A model generated the notes under the pieces. That model had not been told where the DNA came from and ran no database searches. It saw only the letters and a list, made by a program, of their open reading frames with translations. Made by a program: the position numbers and the translations under genes. From Paracholeplasma vituli (lineage in GTDB: Bacteria > Bacillota_I > Bacilli_A > Acholeplasmatales > UBA5453), in the NCBI RefSeq assembly GCF_025446935.1, contig NZ_JAOEGN010000003.1, positions 62,001 through 126,000 of the forward strand: a DNA stretch of 64,000 nt, in the 5' to 3' direction. This document shows, piece after piece, positions 20,490 through 29,678 of the stretch. How positions within the stretch are numbered: position 1 is the stretch's first letter; every line of letters starts with the position of its first letter.

Positions 20490-21254
20490 ATGCAACAAAA
20501 CAATCCTGTATTTTCAAGTTTAAGAAAAAACCCGGATGCTCTCGCAATCGAACGTGAGTCTGCGAGCCTACGTGGTATCATCCTAAAAACCATATTATTA
20601 TTTGGTATCGCCATCGGATTTGGGGTATTCGGACTCAGTTTTGCGAATACTAACCCAGGTCTTTACATGGGGTTACTCATTACTTCTTTATTCACTGGAT
20701 TCATTTCGGTAATCGTTGCGACAAGATCTGTGAGACTCGCACCAGTCTTTAGTATCATTTATGCATTATCTGAAGGTTTAGGTTTAGTCTTGATGAGTGT
20801 TATTTATGCCGATCAGTTTGGTTCGGCAGACTTTAATATCGTCTTATTAGCGGTTGTAATCACTGGTGCAATCTTCTTTGGTATGTTGACACTTTATGCA
20901 ACCAAGCTAATTACTGTTACTAGAGGCTTCAGAAGATTTATGTTATCCTTTGGATTCTCCATGTTAGCTGTTGTCTTGTTTGTTTCGATCGCATCCATCT
21001 TTGATGGTGGTCAAATGGCTTATATGTTATTTGGCGATGTCAATAGCCCACTGGTATTATTCTTAACACTTGTATTCATCATGTATGGCGCATTCATGCT
21101 TACCTTACATTTTGATAACGCTACGAATATCGTCGATCAAGGTCTTGATAAACGATACGAATGGATGGTATCATTAGGACTAATGGTATCGATTGTATAT
21201 ATCTACTACCAAGTTTTAAGATTACTTGCTATAATAGCATCAAGAAGAGATTAA
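20490..21254 (+). CDS. Bax inhibitor-1/YccA family membrane protein
   Basis: A 254-residue protein with seven hydrophobic helices after a short polar N-terminus. The pattern (ILLFGIAIGFGVFGLSF, then GLVLMSVIYADQFG, GAIFFGMLTLYATKLI) fits the Bax1-I/YetJ group, which in bacteria can conduct Ca2+ in a pH-dependent way. The start is ATG 20490, because GGAGGAATTATT precedes it and TATAAT (20462) lies upstream, inside the end of polC. Family assignment is moderately firm; the physiological role is unknown. Confidence 0.65.
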   Translation: MQQNNPVFSSLRKNPDALAIERESASLRGIILKTILLFGIAIGFGVFGLSFANTNPGLYMGLLITSLFTGFISVIVATRSVRLAPVFSIIYALSEGLGLVLMSVIYADQFGSADFNIVLLAVVITGAIFFGMLTLYATKLITVTRGFRRFMLSFGFSMLAVVLFVSIASIFDGGQMAYMLFGDVNSPLVLFLTLVFIMYGAFMLTLHFDNATNIVDQGLDKRYEWMVSLGLMVSIVYIYYQVLRLLAIIASRRD

Positions 21255-21266
21255 AATAACAATAGG

Positions 21267-21479
21267 AAGAACCAGTAAGGATTCTAAACTGTTTAGAGAG
21301 AACATGGTTGGTGAAAATGTTCCAGGGTGAATCACGAATTCAACTTTCTTGTGGTGCTAATCACACCCGTAGGTCTGCGTTAAAGATATTAAGTGCTAGA
21401 ATCCATTCTAGAACTAAGGTGGTACCGCGTTTATGACGTCCTTAGAGCAATCTAAAGACGTCTTTTATTTTTTATAGGA
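21267..21479 (+). promoter_or_regulatory. T-box leader (tRNA-Phe sensing) of pheST
   Basis: The 14-nt T-box AAGGTGGTACCGCG is at 21416-21429. Stem I contains the GGTTGGTG distal elements and GAATTCAAC. The specifier TTC (Phe) is at 21339-21341, flanked by GAA as usual. The antiterminator TGGT would pair with the uncharged tRNA ACCA end. A terminator hairpin (GACGTC 21435-21440 with GACGTC 21457-21462, plus CTTAGA/TCTAAA) and a T-run follow. Low charged tRNA-Phe should turn pheST on. Confidence 0.92.
21435..21476 (+). terminator. Conditional terminator of the pheST T-box
   Basis: The stem is GACGTCCTTAGA with TCTAAAGACGTC (one mismatch), followed by TTTTATTTTTTAT. It competes with the antiterminator formed by the T-box sequence. 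Confidence 0.88.
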
Positions 21480-21487
21480 GGAATATC

Positions 21488-22483
21488 ATGGACTTACAAC
21501 ACTTGATTTTACAAGCAAAAACCCAATTAGAAACCATTGAGAACAACAATGACTTAAACAATCTCAAGGCACAATATTTGGGTAAAAAAGGGGATATCGC
21601 CAGTTTAATGATGACCCTAAAAGACTTACCAAACGATGAAAAACCAAAAGTAGGTAAGCAAATTAATGAGATCAAACAACAGTTAGAGGCGATGTTTGAA
21701 GAAAAACGTTCCGTAATCGAACAATTGGAAATCCAATTGAAATTATCGGCTGAATCGATTGATGTTACCCTACCAGGACTACAAACAGAAATCGGAACCT
21801 CTCACCTATTACAACAAATTGTTGAAGAACTAGAAGCGTTCTTTATCGGTTTAGGTTATGAAGTAAAAGAAGGACCTGAAGTTGAAAGTGACCACTATAA
21901 CTTTGAAATGCTCAACTTACCGAAAGACCACCCTGCTAGAGCGATGCAGGATTCCTTCTACATTGACCCTAATCGTTTATTAAGAACGCACACATCACCC
22001 GTACAGGCGCGTACGATGCTTGAAAGTGCAGGAGAACCGATTAAGATTATTTGCCCAGGAAAAGTGTACCGTCGTGATGATGATGACCAAACTCATAGTC
22101 ACCAATTCATGCAAATTGAAGGCTTAGTCATTGGTGAAGATATTTCGATGTCCGACTTAAAAGGCACTTTATTATCTGTGATTCGTAAATTCTTCGGACA
22201 AGACCGTGAAATTCGTTTACGCCCATCTTATTTCCCATTCACCGAACCATCCGTTGAAGTCGATGTCCACCATGAGGATGGCCGTTGGATTGAGGTTCTA
22301 GGGGCAGGTATGGTTCATCCTAATGTATTAAAAATGGGTGGATATGACCCTGACAAAGTCCAAGGATTCGCCTTCGGTATTGGGGTCGAACGCTTAGGCA
22401 TTCTTAAATACAAAATCGACGATATCAGACAGTTTTATACCAACGATATCCGTTTCTTAAAACAATTCAAAGGGGGCCGCTAA
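21488..22483 (+). CDS. pheS: Phenylalanyl-tRNA synthetase alpha subunit
   Basis: The catalytic subunit of the (alpha-beta)2 class II enzyme; 331 residues. It has an N-terminal coiled-coil tRNA-binding arm (about 1-85), then the class II core with motif 2 ([22 protein letters not shown]) and motif 3 ([16 protein letters not shown]). TAGGAGG precedes the ATG. It lies 1 nt before pheT and is controlled by the T-box leader. Confidence 0.97.
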   Translation: MDLQHLILQAKTQLETIENNNDLNNLKAQYLGKKGDIASLMMTLKDLPNDEKPKVGKQINEIKQQLEAMFEEKRSVIEQLEIQLKLSAESIDVTLPGLQTEIGTSHLLQQIVEELEAFFIGLGYEVKEGPEVESDHYNFEMLNLPKDHPARAMQDSFYIDPNRLLRTHTSPVQARTMLESAGEPIKIICPGKVYRRDDDDQTHSHQFMQIEGLVIGEDISMSDLKGTLLSVIRKFFGQDREIRLRPSYFPFTEPSVEVDVHHEDGRWIEVLGAGMVHPNVLKMGGYDPDKVQGFAFGIGVERLGILKYKIDDIRQFYTNDIRFLKQFKGGR

Positions 22484-22484
22484 G

Positions 22485-24830
22485 ATGAAAATCTCGACGC
22501 ATATGCTTAAAACCCTCATCCATGAGGTACCATCTAACTTAAAAGAATTAACCAATGGCTACATCACTGAAATCGAGTCCTATGAACCCTTAGTAGTTGC
22601 GACAGGTTTAGTGACTGGTCATGTTTTAACTTGTATTGACCATCCAAACTCGGATCACTTACACATTACAACTGTGGATTTAGGTAATGGCTTGGTCGAA
22701 CAAATCGTTTGTGGTGCACCAAATGTTGCAGCCGGACAATACGTCATTGTTGCGACACCAGGGGCAGTATTACCAGGCAATTTCGAAATCAAACACAGCA
22801 AAATTCGTGGGGTTGAATCAAACGGGATGATCTGTTCATTACGCGAACTTGGGATTGAAGATAAATATGTTGAAGACACCTATAAAGAAGGCATTTTCTT
22901 CTTCAAAGAAGCTGTGCCTGTCGGTGCTAATCCACTTGAACTTTTAAATCTTAACCAAGATTCCATGGAATTATCACTTACACCAAACCGTAGCGATTTA
23001 CTATCGGTACTTGGATTTGCTTACGATTTATCGGCAGTCCTCAATAAGAAATTAACCTATCATGAAGAAACCCCATTGGAATCCGATACACTTAATCCAG
23101 TAGTTGTTCAAAATGATACAGAAGGGTGCAACCGCTATTTCGCGAGAACCTTAAACCACATTCAAGTGAAATCCTCACCTGAATGGTTAAGAAGTGATTT
23201 GATTGCTTCCGGTATCCGCCCAATCAACAACGTTGTCGACGTCACAAACTATGTGGTGTTACAACTCGGTGTACCACTACACGCATTTGATAGACAAAAA
23301 TTCGAAACCGATAAAGTCGTCATTAGAAACGCTAAAGACGGCGAAGAAGTTGTAACTTTAGACGGTGTTAAACGTCAATTAAAGGCGAAAGATATCGTCA
23401 TCACCAACGGTTTATATCCAGTTGCGTTAGCAGGTGTAATGGGCTTAGAAAACACCATGGTCGATGAACAAACCACATCGATTATTTTAGAAGCTGCATC
23501 CTTTGATCCAAAACGAATTAGTGAAACCTCAAAACGCCTCGATTTAAGAAGTGATTCCTCACTACGCTTTGAACGCGGTATCGATGAAACGCGTGTTCGT
23601 ATGGCAATTAATAAAGCAGCCTCGATGCTAACTGAACTCGCTCATGCTGAAGTTACGAAAGAAATCGCGATGACTGGTCTACCTTATCCAAAACCTGTAA
23701 AAGTCGAACTTCAAGTTGAAAAAGTGAATAAAACTTTAGGTATCAAGCTCGATGAAGCAGCTTTAAGGGATATCCTCAAACGCTTGAATATCATCCCTGT
23801 AGCAGAACATATGTATTTAATTCCAAGCTATCGTAATGACATACGTATTCCAGCGGATTTAATTGAAGAAGTTGCACGTATTTATGGCTTAAACAATATC
23901 CCAATGACGTTACCAAAGACCAATCAACTTGGTGCCTATTCCAAACGTCAGAATCAAGTACTTAAGTTCCGTCGTATCCTAAGAAATTTAGGTTACAATG
24001 AAGTCATAAATTACTCGTTACTAAAGACTCAGGAAGTCAATTTATTTACCCAACCAAGTGAAGATGTTATCAGCATTTTACACCCACTTTCTGAAGATAA
24101 GAAATCCTTAAGACACTCTTTAATCAATGGCTTGTTAGAAAACGCAAGATACCACGCTTCCAGACAAATCAATGACTTGAAAGTATTCGAAGTGGGTAAA
24201 GTCTACTTTTCTCATGAAGAACCCCTTCATTTATCCGCGTTATTAATGGGTACTTATCAACAAATTGGCTGGTCCAAAGAAGGCATTCAAAGTTCATTCT
24301 TCGTTTTAAAAGGTCAATTGGACGCAATTTTAGCGCATTTTGATCTGGTTGCAACGTATGAAAAAGCCTCCGATATTGAAGGTTTCCACCCAGGGGTTTG
24401 TGCGAAAGTAATGATTCAGAATGAGCCTATTGGCTATATCGGTAAACTTCATCCAAGCCTTGAAGTGGATGCTTATACGTTTGAACTAAACTTAGAACGC
24501 ATCTTAGCGAAGATTGAACCTCAACCAAAATTTGAAACCATTTCTAAATATCCAAATATCACGAGAGATTTAGCATTTGTTGTAGACCGTAATCTAGAAG
24601 TTGGTAAGATCACAAAACTGATTGAACAAACAGCACGTAAATTCTTAGTCGATTTAAAACTATTCGACGTGTATCGTGATGATAAACTCGGTGAAAACAA
24701 ACAGTCCTTAGCGTTCAGTTTAACCTTTAATAGCAAGGAAAAAACACTTGAAGCACAGGATGTTGATAAGTTGATGAAGAGTATTGTCAACCGTCTCCAA
24801 TTTGAATTTAAAGCAGAACTTAGAGGTTAA
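22485..24830 (+). CDS. pheT: Phenylalanyl-tRNA synthetase beta subunit
   Basis: The 781-residue partner subunit carries an EMAP-type tRNA-binding domain (about 40-150), the B3/B4 editing domain (region RPINNVVDVTNYVVLQLG), the B5 domain, a catalytic-like core and a C-terminal FDX-ACB anticodon domain (KYPNITRDLAFVVD onward). It is full length. It is the second gene of the T-box operon and is followed by a terminator. Confidence 0.97.
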   Translation: MKISTHMLKTLIHEVPSNLKELTNGYITEIESYEPLVVATGLVTGHVLTCIDHPNSDHLHITTVDLGNGLVEQIVCGAPNVAAGQYVIVATPGAVLPGNFEIKHSKIRGVESNGMICSLRELGIEDKYVEDTYKEGIFFFKEAVPVGANPLELLNLNQDSMELSLTPNRSDLLSVLGFAYDLSAVLNKKLTYHEETPLESDTLNPVVVQNDTEGCNRYFARTLNHIQVKSSPEWLRSDLIASGIRPINNVVDVTNYVVLQLGVPLHAFDRQKFETDKVVIRNAKDGEEVVTLDGVKRQLKAKDIVITNGLYPVALAGVMGLENTMVDEQTTSIILEAASFDPKRISETSKRLDLRSDSSLRFERGIDETRVRMAINKAASMLTELAHAEVTKEIAMTGLPYPKPVKVELQVEKVNKTLGIKLDEAALRDILKRLNIIPVAEHMYLIPSYRNDIRIPADLIEEVARIYGLNNIPMTLPKTNQLGAYSKRQNQVLKFRRILRNLGYNEVINYSLLKTQEVNLFTQPSEDVISILHPLSEDKKSLRHSLINGLLENARYHASRQINDLKVFEVGKVYFSHEEPLHLSALLMGTYQQIGWSKEGIQSSFFVLKGQLDAILAHFDLVATYEKASDIEGFHPGVCAKVMIQNEPIGYIGKLHPSLEVDAYTFELNLERILAKIEPQPKFETISKYPNITRDLAFVVDRNLEVGKITKLIEQTARKFLVDLKLFDVYRDDKLGENKQSLAFSLTFNSKEKTLEAQDVDKLMKSIVNRLQFEFKAELRG

Positions 24831-24858
24831 GAAGGCAACGGCCTTCTTTTCTTTTATC
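24829..24858 (+). terminator. pheST terminator
   Basis: An 8-bp stem (AAGAAGGC 24829-24836 with GCCTTCTT 24841-24848) and a T-rich tail. Confidence 0.9.
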
Positions 24859-24936
24859 TTTTTTGCTTTTTGTTGTAATTTATTTTTCTAATGATATAAT
24901 GAGTTTACATAGGCTATAAAGAGGGATACATCGATC

Positions 24937-25797
24937 ATGAAGAAAGAGAATAAATGGATTTTACCCATCATTGTCATAACAGGGACAGTGGTATTTATAA
25001 TCAGTTTGACCATGTTGTTTTTAGGGGACGAATTGGACCGAATGTTCAATGTCATTGGGATTCGTGTTGTCGCCTTGTTTTTGGCGTTCGCCTCGTTTTT
25101 ATCCAGCATGCTCTTCAGTTTATTAATCCTAATACACAATAAAACCGTCGTTAAAATAAATGATGATACGAATAAACGTGCAGAACTTTTCCGAGAACTA
25201 CAGTTCGCATCCTCAAACTATACAATCATCGATTTTGTTGATCGGATGCTTATCTACCCAGAATCCGAACGTTATATTGATAAAATGATTACACAAAAAA
25301 GCTCAATGTTTCATATGCTAGAAGAAGGTATCTCAATCGAGGATGTCTACCAAAATAAAGACAATTACCAATTCATCACTGTAAGAATTCCATTTCGAGT
25401 GGTTGAAGGTAAAATCGTTTCAGCGATTACATTTGATAAGTTACGTTTTGAACGTGATGGTGATAAATACGAGTTTTACGGAGAAGACAGAACCAAAGAG
25501 GCCCGTGCATTCATTTTATACAACGAACGAACCAAACGTAACAATGTCATTATGAATCTAGTGATGCACAAATCCAGCAACTGCTACCGTCCGGCTGAAG
25601 TAAACCGATTCACAAAAATCAAAATATTTATTAATATTACAAGTTTACTCGGCGTTAAAGTTGAAGGGAATAGCGAACTTTATTTCTCAAACCCTGAGCA
25701 AATTGAAGGAGATAACACCAACACCTACGCGATTCACTCTTCAAACTTTTTAATTACGGATGGACCAAAAATCACTAATTTATCTTCTAAAATATAA
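24937..25797 (+). CDS. Unknown protein with two N-terminal TM helices
   Basis: A 286-residue protein that I do not recognise. Two TM helices (about 8-30 and 42-66) are followed by a soluble cytoplasmic region of about 215 residues with alternating strand-like segments and no Cys or His motif that suggests an enzyme. AGAGGG precedes the ATG. A promoter TTGTAA, 16 nt, TATAAT ends near 24898. It is monocistronic with a terminator behind it. A lineage-specific membrane protein is the safest statement. Confidence 0.75.
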   Translation: MKKENKWILPIIVITGTVVFIISLTMLFLGDELDRMFNVIGIRVVALFLAFASFLSSMLFSLLILIHNKTVVKINDDTNKRAELFRELQFASSNYTIIDFVDRMLIYPESERYIDKMITQKSSMFHMLEEGISIEDVYQNKDNYQFITVRIPFRVVEGKIVSAITFDKLRFERDGDKYEFYGEDRTKEARAFILYNERTKRNNVIMNLVMHKSSNCYRPAEVNRFTKIKIFINITSLLGVKVEGNSELYFSNPEQIEGDNTNTYAIHSSNFLITDGPKITNLSSKI

Positions 25798-25823
25798 ATC
25801 ATTCATTTATAGAATAATAAGAG

Positions 25824-25845
25824 AAGGCGAAAGCCTTTTTTTCTT
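25824..25845 (+). terminator. Terminator after the unknown TM protein
   Basis: A short GC-rich stem (AAGGC 25824-25828, GAAA tetraloop, GCCTT 25833-25837) and a T-run. Confidence 0.85.
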
Positions 25846-25902
25846 AAAACGCATTCACTTATCAAATGGGTCCTTTTAGTGTATAATATCTTTGGTGATA
25901 TA

Positions 25903-26922
25903 ATGACAAATATTTATGATTTAAGACTCGAAGCCTTAGAGTCGTTTATGGAGAGTAATGGACAGAAAAAGTTCCGTGCTTCTCAAGTATTCGACTGGAT
26001 TTATAAGAAAAAAGTGGTCACTTTCAAAGAAATGACCAACCTTAGCCAAGATGTTATTGAACTTTTGGAAGCTAATTTTGAAATTAAGACACTGGAAAAA
26101 GTCATCGAATCAAAAAGTGTCGATGGCACAGTGAAATATCTATATGGTTTACAAGATGGGAACCTCATTGAAACCGTGGTCATGAACCATGATTATGGGT
26201 ACTCGATTTGTGTGACTTCACAAGTAGGATGTAACATGGGCTGCCGTTTCTGTGCCTCAGGCATTTTGAAGAAGAAACGTAACCTTACTGCCGGTGAAAT
26301 CATGAGCCAAATCATTGAATCTGAACGCGCTTATGGTAAACGTATTAGCTATGTGGTCGTGATGGGTATCGGTGAACCATTTGATAACTATGAACACTTG
26401 ATGACCTTCCTTACCAACGCGAACTCGCCTAAAGGGTTAGAAATCGTTGCACGTCACATGACGGTATCTACCTGTGGGATTGTTCCAAAGATTAAAGAAT
26501 ACGCAGATGAGCAACTTCAAATCAACCTCGCAATTTCCTTACACGCACCAAACAACGATGTCAGAAACCAATTGATGCCAATCAATAAGGCTTATCCAAT
26601 TGAACAGGTAATTGATGCGATTCGTTACTACATGACGAAAACCAACCGTAGAATCACGATTGAATACATTTTAATCGACGAACTAAACGATAAGAAAGAA
26701 CATGCTTATGAACTCCTTAAACTCCTTAAAGGGCTTAATGTGTATGTTAACTTAATCCCATATAATGAAGTTACAGAAGCCCCATTCAAACGTTCAAAAC
26801 GTGAGAATCAAGAAGCCTTTTATGACGTCTTGAAAAAAGGCGGCATGAACGCAACACTTAGAAAAGAACAAGGTCACGACATCAACGCGGCTTGTGGCCA
26901 ATTGAGAAGTCAAAATCTCTAA
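25903..26922 (+). CDS. rlmN: Dual-specificity rRNA/tRNA C2-adenine methyltransferase
   Basis: A radical SAM enzyme that methylates A2503 of 23S rRNA and A37 of some tRNAs; 339 residues. The iron-sulfur cysteines are Cys110, Cys114 and Cys117 in CNMGCRFC. The GIGEPFDNY motif and the C-terminal catalytic Cys in NAACGQLR are present. ATG 25903 was chosen over the longer frame at 25879, which would begin inside the promoter (TATAAT at 25882). It is the first gene of the rlmN-rsgA-rpe-thiN operon. Confidence 0.96.
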   Translation: MTNIYDLRLEALESFMESNGQKKFRASQVFDWIYKKKVVTFKEMTNLSQDVIELLEANFEIKTLEKVIESKSVDGTVKYLYGLQDGNLIETVVMNHDYGYSICVTSQVGCNMGCRFCASGILKKKRNLTAGEIMSQIIESERAYGKRISYVVVMGIGEPFDNYEHLMTFLTNANSPKGLEIVARHMTVSTCGIVPKIKEYADEQLQINLAISLHAPNNDVRNQLMPINKAYPIEQVIDAIRYYMTKTNRRITIEYILIDELNDKKEHAYELLKLLKGLNVYVNLIPYNEVTEAPFKRSKRENQEAFYDVLKKGGMNATLRKEQGHDINAACGQLRSQNL

Positions 26923-26934
26923 TGGAGGTTACCG

Positions 26935-27882
26935 TTGAAAAAGGGTCAAATCATTAAACTAATCGGAGGTCTCTACGAGATTATAGACCTTGAAACCAAA
27001 ACAACCATTCAAGCAAAGCCGAGTGGTATTTTGCGTTATCAAAAGCTAGATGAATCGTCCTCATTCAATAAATCCATCACTAAAAAGACGAAACTTGAAG
27101 TAAAAACCATTCAAGTGAGTCCGAAGGTTGGCGATATCGTGTTATACGACGATACCGATGTAAACCACTTAATACGGAAAATTGAACCGAGAAAAAATGA
27201 ACTCACTCGACCGGATGTTGCGAATGTGGATCAAGTATTGATTCTAAATGCAGCCATCAATCCAACCTTCAGTTTTAACTTATTAGATCAATTTCTAATC
27301 CTAATCGAAAAAGCCAATATTAAACCGATTATTATTGTTTCAAAGATTGACTTGATTGACCCTGATAGTTTTAAAGCCATTCAAAAGGACTTGGCTTACT
27401 ACAGTCAAATTGGTTATAAAGTCCACTATGTGAATTCAAAACAGAAAATCGGATTTGACACCTTAGAAGACATTTTTAAGGATAAGATATCTGTTTTAGC
27501 TGGACAAACCGGAGCAGGAAAATCGACGTTTTTGAATGCTTTAATGCCAGATTTAGGAATAAAAACCCAAGAGATATCGAAAGCTTTAGGCCGTGGTAAA
27601 CACACTACAAGACATACAGAACTTTATGCGTATGCAGGTGGTATGATTGCAGATACGCCAGGGTTTTCAAAACTAGAACTGGATTTATTTGATGCGACAT
27701 TACTGAAGAATTACTTTATTGAATTTGAATCCTATAGTCAAAACTGCAAGTTTGGTAATAAGTGTGTTCACATTCATGAACCTGGTTGTGCGGTAAAAGA
27801 CAATCCAAACATTCTAAAGTCTAGGTATGAAAACTATACTAAATATTATGAAGAAATCAAAAATAAGAAAGAGGTATACTAA
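26935..27882 (+). CDS. rsgA: Ribosome small-subunit-dependent GTPase A
   Basis: A GTPase that assists late 30S maturation; 315 residues. It is circularly permuted: an N-terminal OB fold (KGQIIKLIGGLYEI) comes first, then G4 (VSKIDLID) before G1 (GQTGAGKS, about 190) and G3 (DTPGFS). The C-terminal zinc knuckle is CKFGNKCVHIHEPGC. TTG start, with GGAGGT at the right spacing. It is followed without gap by rpe. Confidence 0.95.
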   Translation: MKKGQIIKLIGGLYEIIDLETKTTIQAKPSGILRYQKLDESSSFNKSITKKTKLEVKTIQVSPKVGDIVLYDDTDVNHLIRKIEPRKNELTRPDVANVDQVLILNAAINPTFSFNLLDQFLILIEKANIKPIIIVSKIDLIDPDSFKAIQKDLAYYSQIGYKVHYVNSKQKIGFDTLEDIFKDKISVLAGQTGAGKSTFLNALMPDLGIKTQEISKALGRGKHTTRHTELYAYAGGMIADTPGFSKLELDLFDATLLKNYFIEFESYSQNCKFGNKCVHIHEPGCAVKDNPNILKSRYENYTKYYEEIKNKKEVY

Positions 27883-28512
27883 ATGTTCATAGCCCCATCC
27901 ATCTTAACAGCGAACTTCAATCAACTAGGTTCGGAAATTGAAACCATCTCAAAATCAGACTATCTACACTTAGATGTGATGGATGGTCATTTAGTTCCAA
28001 ATATCTCCTTTGGTCCGCATGTTCTAAGCGGTATAAAACACCTTACAAAAATTCCGTTAGATACCCACTTGATGATTCAAAATCCACTGGACTTCATTGA
28101 TCAATTTGTTGAAATCGGCTCATCCATAATTACGGTTCACGTAGAAGCGAATAAAGTTCAAGAATCGATTAATCGAATTAAAGCTTCTGGTGTTAAAGCT
28201 GGAATTACCTTAAAGCCAAAAACAAAACTAGATGAAATTTTTCCATTTTTGGATCAAGTAGATTTGGTATTGGTGATGTCTGTAGAACCTGGATTCGGGG
28301 GTCAAAAATTTATGGAAGACCAACTCGATAAGGTAAGAAAACTAGTAGAAATTAGAAGAGCATATAAATATCATTACCTCATTGAAATCGATGGTGGAAT
28401 CAATGGACAAACGGCCAAGTTAGCTAAAGAAGCAGGGGTTGATATCGCTGTAGTCGGTTCTTATGTATTTAACTCTAAAGACAGAAATGCAACTATAGAG
28501 GCTTTAAGATGA
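27883..28512 (+). CDS. rpe: Ribulose-5-phosphate 3-epimerase
   Basis: Interconverts ribulose-5-P and xylulose-5-P in the pentose phosphate pathway. The 209-residue TIM barrel shows the family signatures IAPSILTANF, HLDVMDGHLVPNISFG (metal and catalytic Asp), MSVEPGFGGQ and EIDGGIN. The length is normal. It sits between rsgA and thiN, the same order as in many Firmicutes, and overlaps thiN by 4 nt. Confidence 0.95.
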   Translation: MFIAPSILTANFNQLGSEIETISKSDYLHLDVMDGHLVPNISFGPHVLSGIKHLTKIPLDTHLMIQNPLDFIDQFVEIGSSIITVHVEANKVQESINRIKASGVKAGITLKPKTKLDEIFPFLDQVDLVLVMSVEPGFGGQKFMEDQLDKVRKLVEIRRAYKYHYLIEIDGGINGQTAKLAKEAGVDIAVVGSYVFNSKDRNATIEALR

Positions 28513-29111
28513 AAATCGCGATAATCAGTCCGACAGTACCGGAAGATATTAGAAAAATCATAACAGTTGAAGATTACTATATTATTGCTGTGGATGGTGC
28601 CGTAGATGCTCTATCCAAACAAGGGATTGATTACCAGCTCGCAGTTGGGGACTTTGACTCTTTGGAAAACACCGAATTACTTAAAGGTGAAGTTATTAAG
28701 CTTAATCCGATTAAGGATGATTCTGATACTGCCAAAGCCCTTGAAATCGCCTTTAATAAATCCAATGAAGTGATTCTTATTGGGGGTACTGAAGGGGCTC
28801 GCAAGGACCATTTTATCGCGAATCTGATGATGTTACTTAGATACCCATCTTTAGCGATTTTAGATGGGTTTAATCACATTTCAATTAAGAAACCTGGATT
28901 GTATTCAATCGAAAAAAAAGAGTATGATTACTTGTCTGTTTTTCCAATTGAAGACAGTCTAATCACACTCAAAAATGTTAAATATCCACTATTCAATTAT
29001 GCCTTAAATCGCTTTAATCCACTGGGATTATCGAATGAAATTATCAGGATTGCATCCTTAGAAGTTCATCAAGGACTAATCCTTTTAATACAATCTAAAG
29101 ACAAGTCATAA
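28509..29111 (+). CDS. thiN: Thiamine pyrophosphokinase
   Basis: Transfers pyrophosphate from ATP to thiamine to give thiamine pyrophosphate. The 200-residue protein has the catalytic-domain signatures VDGAVDALSKQGIDYQLAVGDFDS and KDDSDTAKALEIAF, then IGGTEGARKDHFIANL. Start ATG overlaps the rpe stop (ATGA). It is the last gene of the operon, before a bidirectional terminator. No thiamine synthesis genes are in view, so thiamine is probably taken up. Confidence 0.9.
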   Translation: MKIAIISPTVPEDIRKIITVEDYYIIAVDGAVDALSKQGIDYQLAVGDFDSLENTELLKGEVIKLNPIKDDSDTAKALEIAFNKSNEVILIGGTEGARKDHFIANLMMLLRYPSLAILDGFNHISIKKPGLYSIEKKEYDYLSVFPIEDSLITLKNVKYPLFNYALNRFNPLGLSNEIIRIASLEVHQGLILLIQSKDKS

Positions 29112-29114
29112 AAA

Positions 29115-29150
29115 CATAAAAAAAAAGGCGTTCGGCCTTATTTTTTTAAG
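29115..29150. terminator. Bidirectional terminator between thiN and rpmB
   Basis: The stem AAGGC-GTTCG-GCCTT has an A-run on its left and a T-run on its right, so it can end both convergent transcripts. Confidence 0.85.
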
Positions 29151-29334
29151 CTCTTGTAAGTGTACCTTTTTTAAGTGCACGTGCAGAAACTTTAACCTTT
29201 TTAACATTTCCATCTTCATCAATGATTCGAACGGTTTGTAGGTTAACTTTCCATGTACGTCTAGTCGCATTTAAGGCGTGGCTTCTTGCATTACCAAAAG
29301 TCGTACCCTTACCTGTTACATAACATTTTGCCAT
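29146..29334 (-). CDS. rpmB: 50S ribosomal protein L28
   Basis: A 62-residue basic protein that opens [20 protein letters not shown], the L28 signature, and continues with [21 protein letters not shown]. Its first part has only one of the Cys residues of the zinc-binding form, so this is a Cys-poor variant. A strong AAAGGAGTG precedes the ATG. Promoter TTGCTT, 17 nt, TATAGT lies at about 29366-29394 on the minus strand. Confidence 0.96.
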   Translation of the reverse strand: MAKCYVTGKGTTFGNARSHALNATRRTWKVNLQTVRIIDEDGNVKKVKVSARALKKGTLTRA

Positions 29335-29678
29335 AGTTTCACTCCTTTACTTCGCGCATTAAAACTATACCATACTCAAAAATAAAAAGCAACTGGTTTT
29401 AGCCTTTTTCGTGCGTATTTGTGACTACTTATATTATTATAAAGGATTATTTTATTTTGTCCAGTGAAAAGTAAGAATTTAGTCAAACAAGATGGGGGTT
29501 TATTTTTTGGTGAGATGTGTTATAATAGCGTTGTATCTTGTATACTTGCATATTCAAAGTAAACATGATATACTGAAAAAGCCTAAAAATAACACATTAA
29601 ATTGACTCTATCTCACACGAGACCATATATATATCGAACAATTAAATAACCAGTCATTTAATTATCAGGAGGATTATA
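29335..29678. promoter_or_regulatory. Divergent promoter region, rpmB and fakA-like gene
   Basis: This 344-bp gap has no gene. On the minus strand it holds the rpmB promoter. On the plus strand the best promoter is TTGCAT (29546-29551), 17 nt, TATACT (29569-29574); another TATAAT sits at 29521-29526. The remaining leader of about 100 nt before the fakA-like start is AT-rich. It holds only a weak TTAAAT/ATTTAA dyad, and a strong CAGGAGG at about 29667. Confidence 0.7.
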
